Source: Sphingobium sp. (lineage in GTDB: Bacteria; Pseudomonadota; Alphaproteobacteria; Sphingomonadales; Sphingomonadaceae). Taken from it: a stretch of DNA of 59,535 nucleotides. The position numbers and the translations under genes were made by a program. Under the pieces are notes generated by a model. That model was not told the DNA's origin, searched no databases, and saw only the letters and a program-made list of their open reading frames with translations. Every line of letters begins with the position of its first letter. Positions within the stretch are counted from its first letter, which is position 1. The DNA lies in contig NZ_QFOA01000014.1 in assembly GCF_003248505.1 (NCBI RefSeq), positions 1 through 59,535 of the forward strand, in the 5' to 3' direction. Below are positions 7,928 to 15,453 of this stretch, piece after piece.

Positions 7928-8690
7928 ATGAGGCCCGATACATCGAACTGGCGAGACGACCGCAGCTACGATTTCTTCGATACACTGCCGATCGAAGGTC
8001 TCGCCTGGGAGTGCCTTCGCAGATACCGCCCTTATCAGGACGATTACGCCAGACTGGTCGATGCTGGCGACGAGACTCAGCCGCTGCCGGACGACAGGCA
8101 GCAGCGCTGGGGGTTGCGATTTCCCTGCAAGACCAGGTCGTTCTGCCCTACAGCAACAGGTGGTGTGGTCGCCGCAGAGCGATCCCGCCGTCCTCTTTCT
8201 GACAGCGCGGCCGAACTTTCTGCCGTCCAGCTCAAACCGCCTCGCCGACAGGTTCGGTGCGGGACGTGATGGTCCTGAAGGAGCCTATACCGGTCTTCCC
8301 GAGCACGACCTCCAGCTACTCTTCCAACCCGGCATATCCGCACACGACCAGCTTGCAGCGGTCGTCCCCATCGATGACGACATCCTCGATCGCATCGATG
8401 CGCTGACACGCCTCGCGCGCGCCTGGCTCCAACGTCCGCCATTGCGCGACACGCGCATGACCGCCGAGCAGCGCCGCCGCTTTCGCCTCAAACTTCGTGC
8501 TGCTGACGGCCGCATGAACGGCGCGACCTATCGCGACATCGCCATCGCAATCTATGGCGCGGTGCGCATCGATGCCGACCCGTGGAAGACCTCGCCGCTG
8601 CGGGATGCCGTGATCGCCTTCGCCGAAGCCGGATTGGCCCTCATCGATGGCGGCTATCTGCACCTGCTTCGGCATCGTCGGCGCACCTAG
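7928..8690 (+). CDS. fseA: FseA-like transfer activator (DUF6499 + DUF2285), read through a +1 frameshift
   Basis: Two frames make one protein. The first (from ATG 7928) encodes a DUF6499 N-terminus: PDTSNWRDDRSYDFFDTL, then GLAWECLRRYRPYQDDY and WGLRF. The family-like sequence then continues one base later in the +1 frame (QQVVWSPQSDPAVLFLTARP) and ends at 8690 with a full DUF2285 domain (MTAEQRRRFRLKLRAADGR to GYLHLLRHRR). The fused product is about 253 residues. In ICEMlSymR7A, FseA is made by programmed +1 frameshifting between two such frames and switches on the excisionase gene rdfS. The same domain order, frame shift direction and downstream neighbour are seen here. A chance mutation or sequencing error is the alternative. 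Confidence 0.75.
8120..8128 (+). other. Candidate +1 slippery site (TTT CCC T)
   Basis: In the first frame the codons are TTT CCC TGC. If the proline tRNA slips from CCC to the overlapping CCT, the next codon is GCA and the ribosome enters the DUF2285 frame, giving RF-P-ARPG. CCC-U is a classic +1 slip site. The place fits the point where family similarity changes frame, but the exact codon is inferred. Confidence 0.55.
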
Positions 8691-8826
8691 CCTGCGCCAC
8701 CGACAGGGGTGGGGAATTTAGCCATCCCAAGTCCCCCATCCGTCCCGCCGGAGGTTCTCCGCCACCGTTGTCGCTGTCAGCCGCTGATCGCCAGCGGCCC
8801 CCAGTAACCCCACGGAGGCCCGCCCC

Positions 8827-9108
8827 ATGCGACCCGATACCGCCGCGCTCCCGCCACGCTACCTGCGGACCAAGGAAGCCGCTGAATTTCTCAGCCTGTC
8901 TGCGCGCACCCTCGAAAAACACCGCACCTACGGAACTGGTCCGGCCTATCACAAACTCGGCGGGCGCGTCGTCTATTCGGTCGACGATCTGGAGACCTGG
9001 GCCGAGCGCGGCGCCGTAACCTCGACGTCCGATCCGCGCGGCTCCGTGCTTCCCGCAAAGCGCCAGACGCTGCCGACCGGCCAGATCGCCGGCCGATACG
9101 CACGCTGA
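8827..9108 (+). CDS. rdfS: RdfS-like excisionase (MerR-type helix-turn-helix)
   Basis: This 93-residue protein has a winged helix-turn-helix of the excisionase/AlpA kind: RYLRTKEAAEFLSLSARTLE, then the wing KLGGRVVYSVDDLETWAE. In ICEMlSym the recombination directionality factor RdfS has this form, heads the transfer operon and is activated by FseA. Here the gene follows the FseA-like gene and precedes repA, parA, traF and the relaxase in the same order. GGAGG precedes the ATG. It is predicted to bend DNA at the attachment site to favour excision. AlpA at 51733 is a second possible directionality factor. Confidence 0.7.
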   Translation: MRPDTAALPPRYLRTKEAAEFLSLSARTLEKHRTYGTGPAYHKLGGRVVYSVDDLETWAERGAVTSTSDPRGSVLPAKRQTLPTGQIAGRYAR

Positions 9109-9126
9109 TTGTGGCCGGTCTCTTTC

Positions 9127-10287
9127 ATGGTGGTGCGTCGTCGTGACCCTTCGGAGCGTGGGCAGCTCGACCTGTTTCGCGCGCTTCCCGGCGACTTCGC
9201 GCCACGAGACGCGCAGGATCTCATGGCCTATCCCTTCTTCTCCCTCTCGAAATCGCACCGCATAGCGCCGATCGACTTTTCGGCGGGCGGTGTCTCCATC
9301 CGGGTAGAGGCCGTTCCCGATCATGGCATGGCCACGATCTGGGACGCCGACATCCTGATCTGGGCCGCCAGCCAGATCGTCGAGGCCCGCGACGCGGGCC
9401 TGCGCACCTCGCGTCTGATGGCGGCGACACCCTATGAGATCCTCACCTATGTCGGGCGCGGCACATCCAAGCGCGATTATCAGCGGCTCAAGGCCGCGCT
9501 CGACCGGCTGCAATCGACCACCATCTCGACGTCGATCCGCCAGCCCGCCGAAGGCCGCCGTCACCGCTTCTCGTGGATAAACGAGTGGCAGGAGCGCACG
9601 GATCACCAGGGACGACCGGATGGCATCGAGCTGATCGTCCCCGACTGGTTCTACAAGGCCGTCCTCGATGACGCGCTCATCCTCACCATCGATCCGGCCT
9701 ATTTCGATCTCACCGGCGGCCTCGATCGCTGGCTCTACCGCATCGTGCGCAAACACGGAGGCCGTCAGCGCGGCGGCTGGCGTTTCGACCTACGCCACCT
9801 CCACCTCAAATCCGGCAGCCTGTCGCCGTTCAAGCGCTTCGCCTTCGAACTGCGCGACATCGTGCGACGCCAACCACTGCCCGGCTACCTCCTGTCGCTC
9901 GAAGTGGAAATCGGCGGGCGCACGCTGTTGGCTTTCGAGCCACTGGCCGCCTGTGGAAAACCTGTGGACGGCCTCGTGCTATCGGGAACCCGACCTATCG
10001 TGCCATCGGGAACCCGAGGCTCGTGCCATCAGGAACCCAAGCCGGCCTTAACGTCTGGAAATCGTGGGCGGATTCGCGCCCTTAACTTAGAGTCTAACCA
10101 AGAATCTAACTTTGAAGAGCGCGCGCGCGATGTGGAAAACCTCATCCGCACCGCCGCAGCGAGCCTCCGCGCCGCCGGCAAATCACCGCGCAAGGGTGCT
10201 CCAGCCGCTCAGACGGGCCGGAAAGAGAGCGAACCGGCTTCCCCCGATCAGCTTCCGCTCCTCGATCGGCCTGGAGGTGCGCGATGA
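9127..10287 (+). CDS. Replication initiator protein A (RepA-like)
   Basis: This protein of about 386 residues is of the replication-initiator-A type found on alphaproteobacterial plasmids and ICEs. Features include DAQDLMAYPFFSLSKSHR near the start, then ATIWDADILIWAASQI and the winged-helix region GTSKRDYQRLKAALDRLQS. The C-terminus is low-complexity and rich in charged residues. An ICE may use such a protein for limited replication after excision. The ATG at 9127 has only a weak ribosome binding site; a TTG at 9109 is the other option. The end overlaps parA by four bases. Confidence 0.8.
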   Translation: MVVRRRDPSERGQLDLFRALPGDFAPRDAQDLMAYPFFSLSKSHRIAPIDFSAGGVSIRVEAVPDHGMATIWDADILIWAASQIVEARDAGLRTSRLMAATPYEILTYVGRGTSKRDYQRLKAALDRLQSTTISTSIRQPAEGRRHRFSWINEWQERTDHQGRPDGIELIVPDWFYKAVLDDALILTIDPAYFDLTGGLDRWLYRIVRKHGGRQRGGWRFDLRHLHLKSGSLSPFKRFAFELRDIVRRQPLPGYLLSLEVEIGGRTLLAFEPLAACGKPVDGLVLSGTRPIVPSGTRGSCHQEPKPALTSGNRGRIRALNLESNQESNFEERARDVENLIRTAAASLRAAGKSPRKGAPAAQTGRKESEPASPDQLPLLDRPGGAR

Positions 10288-10937
10288 TCGTCGCGTTCCT
10301 CAACCAGAAAGGCGGTGTCGGCAAGACGACGCTGGCGCTCAACCTCGCGGGCGAACTCGCTGGGCGCGGTCAGCGCGTCACCCTGATCGATGCGGACCCA
10401 CAGGGATCGGCCCTCGACTGGTCTGAGCAGCGCAGCCATGAGGGCCTGCCGCGCCGGTTCGGCGTCGTCGGCCTGGCGCGCGACACGCTCCACCGCGAAG
10501 CGCCGGCGCTGGCCCGCGATGTCGACCACGTCGTCATCGACGGCCCGCCGCGTGTCGCAGCGCTCATGCGCTCGGCGCTGCTCGCCGCCGACCTCGTGCT
10601 GATCCCGGTGCAGCCGTCGCCGCTCGACGGCTGGGCATCGGCCGAGATGCTGGCGCTGCTCCGCGAAGCCCGCGTCTATCGCCCGGAACTGGTCGCCCGC
10701 TTCGTGCTCAATCGTTGCGGTGCGCGCACCATCCTGGCCCGCGAGACAGCCGAGACCCTGGCCGATCACGATCCACCGTTGCTCGCCACCACCATCGGCC
10801 AACGTGTCGCCTTCGCCGCCGCCGCGCAGACCGGCCGCCTGGTCGCCGAACTCGCCGATGCGACATCGGCCGCGCGCGAGATCGCGGCCTTCGCCGATGA
10901 ACTCCTGCGTCTGCGGATCGACGGGGGCGCACAATGA
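10284..10937 (+). CDS. parA: ParA-family partition ATPase
   Basis: This 217-residue protein carries the deviant Walker A motif of ParA/MinD proteins at residues 9-15 (KGGVGKT), the switch region DADPQGSALDW and a Walker B-like HVVIDGPP. It is a short ParA of the type that lacks an N-terminal DNA-binding domain, so it needs a separate centromere-binding partner; the ribbon-helix-helix protein encoded by the next gene (overlap ATGA) is the natural candidate. It is expected to help keep the excised circular element in both daughter cells. Confidence 0.92.
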   Translation: MIVAFLNQKGGVGKTTLALNLAGELAGRGQRVTLIDADPQGSALDWSEQRSHEGLPRRFGVVGLARDTLHREAPALARDVDHVVIDGPPRVAALMRSALLAADLVLIPVQPSPLDGWASAEMLALLREARVYRPELVARFVLNRCGARTILARETAETLADHDPPLLATTIGQRVAFAAAAQTGRLVAELADATSAAREIAAFADELLRLRIDGGAQ

Positions 10938-11185
10938 ACGAACGATCCCCCCGTCGTGGCTTCGCCTCGCGCCCCGCCGATCCCGACCAATGGATCAAGG
11001 CTGCGGACAACGCACCACGCGCCGCTGACGTTGCCGCGTTCACCGCCAGGCTCACCATCGATGTGACCCCCGAACTGCGCGGCCGGATCAAGATCGCCGC
11101 GTTCGGGCGCGGCGTCACCGTCGCCGACATGCTGCGTGAGCTGCTCGCGCGTGAATTCCCCTCGACACCAGGAGACCCTACATGA
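10934..11185 (+). CDS. Ribbon-helix-helix partner of ParA
   Basis: This 83-residue protein has a C-terminal ribbon-helix-helix pattern (FTARLTIDVTPELRGRIKIA, then VTVADMLRELLAREF). The N-terminus is basic and proline-rich (PRRGFASRPADPDQW), as in small centromere-binding proteins of ParG type whose flexible tail stimulates the ParA ATPase. It overlaps parA upstream (ATGA) and the DUF2840 gene downstream, so it is made with them. The partner role is an inference from position and fold. Confidence 0.7.
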   Translation: MNERSPRRGFASRPADPDQWIKAADNAPRAADVAAFTARLTIDVTPELRGRIKIAAFGRGVTVADMLRELLAREFPSTPGDPT

Positions 11186-11703
11186 CCGGCACTGCGGCTC
11201 CCCGCATGCGCGGCGGCCCGCTGCCGTCAGCGCCCCCCCATGGCAGCATGACCCACGTCGAACTGACGTGGATCGAGAAGAAGATCGAATACTGGATCAG
11301 GTTCGGCCGTGAGGCGCATGAACAGATCCTCGACCGCCGCCGGCGTGTCATCTTCTTCCGTCCGAACACCGTATTCGCGTTCGTGCGATGGGCGGCCAAC
11401 GATTTCGGCACGATCGTCTCGCGCATCGATATCGTGCGCGCAGTCGAGCCCGGAGAGCCCTACCAGACGCTGCCCTTTGTCCGGCCGGGCGGCGAAATCC
11501 TGCTCAGGATCGACGGATGGCCGAAGGTCGAAGACGTGCTGCGCCACGTCGATGCCATTGAAGCCATCGGCATCGAGGCGGACGCCGTTTCGCCGGAACA
11601 CTGGCGTCACGTCCACAACCGGATGGCGGCTGGACATCAGCCGCGCGCCTATACGCACGACCAGCATCGCGCCTTCCTCCTGCGCCGGAGGACGCAGTCG
11701 TGA
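11182..11703 (+). CDS. DUF2840 family protein
   Basis: This 173-residue protein matches DUF2840, which occurs between parA and traF in many alphaproteobacterial ICEs. Recognisable parts are THVELTWIEKKIEYWIRFGR at the start, DFGTIVSRIDIVRAV in the middle and HWRHVHNRMAAGHQPRAYT at the end. No membrane segment or catalytic motif is evident. Function is unknown; the fixed genetic place suggests a part in conjugation or its control. It overlaps both neighbours by four bases. Confidence 0.85.
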   Translation: MTGTAAPRMRGGPLPSAPPHGSMTHVELTWIEKKIEYWIRFGREAHEQILDRRRRVIFFRPNTVFAFVRWAANDFGTIVSRIDIVRAVEPGEPYQTLPFVRPGGEILLRIDGWPKVEDVLRHVDAIEAIGIEADAVSPEHWRHVHNRMAAGHQPRAYTHDQHRAFLLRRRTQS

Positions 11704-12245
11704 CGCGAGCCGGTCTCTTCCTCGTCATGACTCTCGCGACCGCGGGGATCAGCTATCCGGCGCTCACCCCGATGCCGATCAAGCTCCTGTGGAACGCATC
11801 GGCGAGCGCCCCCATCGGCTTCTACACGATCGACGTCGACGGCCCGTTCGACGTCACCGATCTCGTTGCCGTCGACGCGCCCGAGCCGCTCGCGACCTTC
11901 ATGGCCGAGCGCGGCTATCTGCCCAAAGGCGTTCCGCTGCTGAAGCGCATCCTCGGCGTCTCCGGGCAGACCGTTTGCCGTTCGAACGCCTCCATCGCGA
12001 TCGATGGCGTCGAGATGGGCGATGCGCTGCCGCGTGATCGCGCCGGGCGCGACCTACCGATCTGGCAGGGCTGCCGCCGCATCCCGACCGGCGAAGTCTT
12101 CCTGATGAACTGGCAGGTCCGCGACAGCCTGGACGGTCGCTACTTCGGCCTGACGCCCACCGATCAGATTATCGGCCGCGCTGTCCCCTTGTGGACCGAC
12201 GAAGACGGAACGGGCCGCTTCGAATGGCGCGCGCCGACACGATGA
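11700..12245 (+). CDS. traF: TraF, S26-family conjugal-transfer peptidase
   Basis: This 181-residue serine peptidase of the signal-peptidase clan has an N-terminal hydrophobic segment (residues 5-22), the nucleophile motif SASAPIG with Ser36, and the general-base Lys82 in PLLKRILGVSG. These match Ser37 and Lys89 of RP4 TraF. In IncP systems TraF trims and circularises the TrbC pilin, so its substrate here is probably the TrbC encoded at 19047. The gene is coupled to DUF2840 upstream (ATGA). A 10-bp hairpin lies in the short gap after it. Confidence 0.9.
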   Translation: MTRAGLFLVMTLATAGISYPALTPMPIKLLWNASASAPIGFYTIDVDGPFDVTDLVAVDAPEPLATFMAERGYLPKGVPLLKRILGVSGQTVCRSNASIAIDGVEMGDALPRDRAGRDLPIWQGCRRIPTGEVFLMNWQVRDSLDGRYFGLTPTDQIIGRAVPLWTDEDGTGRFEWRAPTR

Positions 12246-12252
12246 ACCCCTC

Positions 12253-12283
12253 GCCATCGGCGGAAGCGGTGTTCGCCGATGGC
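12253..12283 (+). promoter_or_regulatory. Intercistronic hairpin between traF and DUF736
   Basis: GCCATCGGCG (12253-12262) and its exact reverse complement (12274-12283) surround an 11-base loop in the 68-base gap. It could set relative expression of the genes on either side by attenuation or mRNA end protection. No T-run follows. Confidence 0.4.
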
Positions 12284-12313
12284 TTTCCCAACGCCGCCGC
12301 AAAGGAAGCAGTC

Positions 12314-12661
12314 ATGCCTCAGATTGGTCAATTCACGCGCCAGGACACGGGCTTCACCGGCAAGCTGGAGACGTTCACCCTCTTCCGCTATGTCGTCATC
12401 GTTCCGGCAGATCCCTCCGATGCCGAGAACGCGCCGGATTACCGTGTCCACGCCAGCGACGATCGCAAAGCCGAAGCCGGTCCGGAAATCGGCGCGGGCT
12501 GGAAACGCACCGGCGAGCGCGCGGGCGAATACGTTGCCGTACTGATCGACGACCCTGCGCTGCCGCAGCCGATCCGCGCCAATCTGTTCCGCGAAGATGA
12601 CGCCGGGAATGCCTGGTCGCTGCACTGGTCGCGCCCGCGCGACCGCGCCGGGAAGGACTGA
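12314..12661 (+). CDS. DUF736 family protein (second copy)
   Basis: This 115-residue DUF736 member (MPQIGQFTRQDTGFTGK at the start; RANLFREDDAGNAWSLHWSR near the end) is the usual one found between traF and the lytic transglycosylase in this class of ICE. Compared with the copy at 6543 it has a longer middle (VVIVPADPSDAENAPDYRVH). AAAGGAAG precedes the ATG. Biochemical role unknown. Its place in the transfer operon, immediately before transglycosylase and relaxase genes, suggests a part in DNA processing or channel assembly. Confidence 0.88.
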   Translation: MPQIGQFTRQDTGFTGKLETFTLFRYVVIVPADPSDAENAPDYRVHASDDRKAEAGPEIGAGWKRTGERAGEYVAVLIDDPALPQPIRANLFREDDAGNAWSLHWSRPRDRAGKD

Positions 12662-12664
12662 CCG

Positions 12665-13444
12665 ATGTCCGGTCCCCGTCCAACGATGAGCCATCGGGAT
12701 GCGCGCGGGCGGCATCGCGCCGTCCGGCGCATGGCCTTCCTTCTCCTTTCCGGCCTGGCCCTCGCAGCGGGCGCAACAGACGCCGCTCTTGCCCAGTCCG
12801 TGTCGGCTGCGCGCACGGTCGCTGGCGATCCACACGCCACCTTCGTCACCGAAGCCTCGCAGCGCTTCGGCATTCCCGAACACTGGATCGTCGCCGTCAA
12901 ACGCGCCGAAAGCGCCGGCGATGTGCGCGCTATATCGTCGGCCGGCGCGCTGGGGCTGATGCAGGTCATGCCCGATACCTGGGCCGCGCTTCGCATTCGC
13001 TATGGGCTCGGGCGTGACCCCTACGACCCGCGCGACAACATCCTCGCAGGCGCTGCTTACCTGCGCGAAATGTTCGACCGCTATCGCACGATCCCCGCAA
13101 TGCTCGGCGCCTACAATGCGGGGCCTGGCCGCTACGACGAATACGTCCAGACCGGCCGCGCCCTGCCCGCCGAAACTCGGGCCTACATCGCGCTGCTGGC
13201 TCCGCAGCTAGGCGCACCATCGCCGTCGAGCGCGCCATCGGTTGCGCCGCCACCGCCGCCGGATTGGCGGGAAGCGCCGCTCTTCGTCGTGCGTTCCGCC
13301 GACGCTCGTTCGGCAACATCGACATCGGAAAGCGCGCGGTCGAACGACAGCCGCTCCTCCGTCGCGGCGCGCGTTCCCGATACCGCCGAAGACTCGAACG
13401 CCCCTATCGTGGTCGCTCGCTCTGACGGTGGAGCGCCCCGATGA
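12665..13444 (+). CDS. Lytic transglycosylase of the conjugation apparatus
   Basis: This 259-residue exported protein has an N-terminal signal sequence (RRMAFLLLSGLALAAGA, with cleavage likely after ALA near residue 43). An SLT domain follows with catalytic Glu82 (KRAESAGDVRAISSAGA), the GLMQVMP motif and AYNAGPG. The C-terminal 80 residues are serine- and proline-rich and probably disordered. It would open the peptidoglycan locally so that the Trb channel can be built, like VirB1 or TrbN. It begins four bases after DUF736 and is followed by the candidate oriT region. Confidence 0.88.
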   Translation: MSGPRPTMSHRDARGRHRAVRRMAFLLLSGLALAAGATDAALAQSVSAARTVAGDPHATFVTEASQRFGIPEHWIVAVKRAESAGDVRAISSAGALGLMQVMPDTWAALRIRYGLGRDPYDPRDNILAGAAYLREMFDRYRTIPAMLGAYNAGPGRYDEYVQTGRALPAETRAYIALLAPQLGAPSPSSAPSVAPPPPPDWREAPLFVVRSADARSATSTSESARSNDSRSSVAARVPDTAEDSNAPIVVARSDGGAPR

Positions 13445-13546
13445 GCTGCGGAAGTATCCTTCGCACTCTGTCGCATTCCGGCGTGACATGGAGGGCACAA
13501 GGGGGAGAGGCAGGCACAACAACCGCACGATGGCAGGATAAAAGGC

Positions 13547-13677
13547 CGCACATTGCGCGTCGGTCGGGCGGTTGTATTTGCAGGATATTTTGGCGCGCTC
13601 CGCACATTGCCGTGCTCATCGGCAATGTGTGCCTGACGCCCAACTATCTGTATCAGCGCGATTTTTCGCACATTGCG
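13547..13677. other. Candidate oriT: repeated CGCACATTGC sites with a 10-bp hairpin
   Basis: The 243 bases before the relaxase gene hold three direct copies of CGCACATTGC (13547-13556, 13601-13610, 13667-13676) and one inverted copy (13622-13632). The middle copy and the inverted copy form a perfect 10-bp stem (13603-13612 with 13620-13629) with a seven-base loop. Repeats and a hairpin just upstream of the relaxase gene are typical of transfer origins. Regulator binding sites are the alternative. Confidence 0.5.
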
Positions 13678-13687
13678 GGCTCGCGTC

Positions 13688-15427
13688 ATGGCCGATGACC
13701 ACGAGTTTCGTGTTCGCCCTGGGCGCATCCGATCGACCCGCGCGCAGTCAGCTCGGCCCTTCATCGCGCAGGCGCTGGCGGCGGCGAAGAAGGCGGGCGG
13801 CGGCGTCTCGCGCTCCGGGCGCGTCGTTGCCGCCAATCGCTCGCGCTTCGGCCGCGGCCAGCGCGCCAGCATCCAGGCGAACCGCCTCATCACCGCGCGC
13901 ACGCGCGGCGCAGTCATCAAGGCCCGCGTCGTGCGGCACTCCGGCCGCACCGCGCCGCTCGGCACGCATCTCGACTATCTCCGCCGCGACGGCGTGACCC
14001 GTGATGGAGAAAAGGCCCGGCTGTTTGGGCCGGGAACGGAGGAAGCTGATGGCCGCGCCTTCGCCGGGCGATGCGAGGACGATCGCCACCATTTCCGCTT
14101 CATCGTTTCACCGGACGACGCCGTGGAGATGTCGGACCTCAAGTCCTTCACCCGCGATCTTGTCGGCCAGATGGAAAAGGATCTGGACACGCGGCTCGAT
14201 TGGGTCGCGGTCGATCACTGGAACACCGAGCATCCTCACGTCCATCTGATCGTGCGCGGCGTCCGCGACGACGGCCAGGACCTCGTGATCTCGCGCGACT
14301 ACATCAAGGAGGGCATGCGCGATCGCGCGCGTGACCTCATCACACAGGAGCTTGGCCCGCGCACGGTTCTCGATATTCGCCGCACGCTCGAACGCCAGAT
14401 CGGGGCGGAGCGCTGGACGCAGCTTGATCGGCAGCTTGTCCGCGACGCTGGAAAGACCGGCGTCATCGATGTCGCTCCGGAGGTCGGCCGCCAGCCCGAC
14501 GCCTACGCCGTCGAGAAGGTGGGCCGCCTGCGCAAACTCGCAGCCCTCGGCCTCGCCAGTGAAGTCGGACCGGGCCAGTGGATGATCGACGATCAGGCTG
14601 AGGTGACGCTGCGCCAGCTCGGCGAACGCGGCGACATCATCAAGCGCATGCACCGCGCACTCACCGAACGCGGTATCGACCGCGCCTCGGGCAACTACGT
14701 ACTGGCTGGGGAAAGCCTCGATGTGCCGGTCATCGGCCGTCTGGTCGAGCGCGGCCTCGATGACGAGCTGAAGGGAACGGCCTACGCCGTGGTCGACGGC
14801 GTCGATGGCCGGACCCATCATATTCGTCTGCCGCATCTCGATGCGGCGGGGGACAGCGCGCCAGGCTCGATCGTCGAGCTGCGCACCTATGAAGATGCGA
14901 GAGGCGAACGCCGCGTCGCGCTCGCCGTCCGCTCCGATCTCGATCTCCAGCATCAGGTGAACGCCTCGGGCGCGACCTGGCTCGACCGGCAGTCCATCGC
15001 CCGCGAACCCGTCGCCATGTCGGAGGGCGGCTTCGGCGCCGAGGTGCGGCACGCGATGCGGCAACGGGCGGAGCATCTGGTCCACGAAGGTTTCGCCGAG
15101 CAGCAAGGCCGCCGCGTCATCTTCAGCCGCAACCTCATCGAGACGCTTCGTCGCCGCGAGGTGGATGCCGTTGCCGACCGGCTTGCGAAGGAGACAGGCC
15201 AGCCGTTCAAAGCGGCCGGTAATGGCGAATATGTCGCCGGCACCTATCGCCAGCGCATGACGCTCGCATCCGGCCGCTTCGCGATGATCGATGACGGCCT
15301 CGGCTTCCAGCTCGTGCCCTGGTCGCCGTCCCTCGAGAGCCAGCTCGGCAAGCACGTCTCCGGGGTCGCTCGCGGCGACGGCGGTGTTGACTGGAGCTTC
15401 GGCCGCAAGCGGGGGCTCGGCCTCTAA
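13688..15427 (+). CDS. rlxS: RlxS/VirD2-type relaxase (DUF3363)
   Basis: This 579-residue relaxase has a basic N-terminal extension, then a Tyr in THLDYLRRDG (Tyr97, probable nucleophile). A three-histidine metal motif follows at residues 182-186 (EHPHVHLIVRG). The C-terminal half corresponds to DUF3363. It would nick oriT, stay bound to the 5' end and be carried through the TraG/Trb channel. The ATG at 13688 is preferred because the upstream part of the open frame runs into the repeat region. The gene order transglycosylase, relaxase, traG is the standard one for this ICE group. Confidence 0.9.
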   Translation: MADDHEFRVRPGRIRSTRAQSARPFIAQALAAAKKAGGGVSRSGRVVAANRSRFGRGQRASIQANRLITARTRGAVIKARVVRHSGRTAPLGTHLDYLRRDGVTRDGEKARLFGPGTEEADGRAFAGRCEDDRHHFRFIVSPDDAVEMSDLKSFTRDLVGQMEKDLDTRLDWVAVDHWNTEHPHVHLIVRGVRDDGQDLVISRDYIKEGMRDRARDLITQELGPRTVLDIRRTLERQIGAERWTQLDRQLVRDAGKTGVIDVAPEVGRQPDAYAVEKVGRLRKLAALGLASEVGPGQWMIDDQAEVTLRQLGERGDIIKRMHRALTERGIDRASGNYVLAGESLDVPVIGRLVERGLDDELKGTAYAVVDGVDGRTHHIRLPHLDAAGDSAPGSIVELRTYEDARGERRVALAVRSDLDLQHQVNASGATWLDRQSIAREPVAMSEGGFGAEVRHAMRQRAEHLVHEGFAEQQGRRVIFSRNLIETLRRREVDAVADRLAKETGQPFKAAGNGEYVAGTYRQRMTLASGRFAMIDDGLGFQLVPWSPSLESQLGKHVSGVARGDGGVDWSFGRKRGLGL

Positions 15428-15453
15428 TCACCTAAGAAGAAAGGACCGCAGCA

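Noticed and set aside
13441..13698. 85-residue open frame between the transglycosylase and relaxase genes
   Set aside because: It overlaps the repeat/hairpin region and shows no recognisable features; the stretch is better explained as oriT or control DNA.
13108..15355. Long antisense open frames over the relaxase and many other genes
   Set aside because: They are by-products of high third-position GC in the true genes and show no family features or ribosome binding sites.
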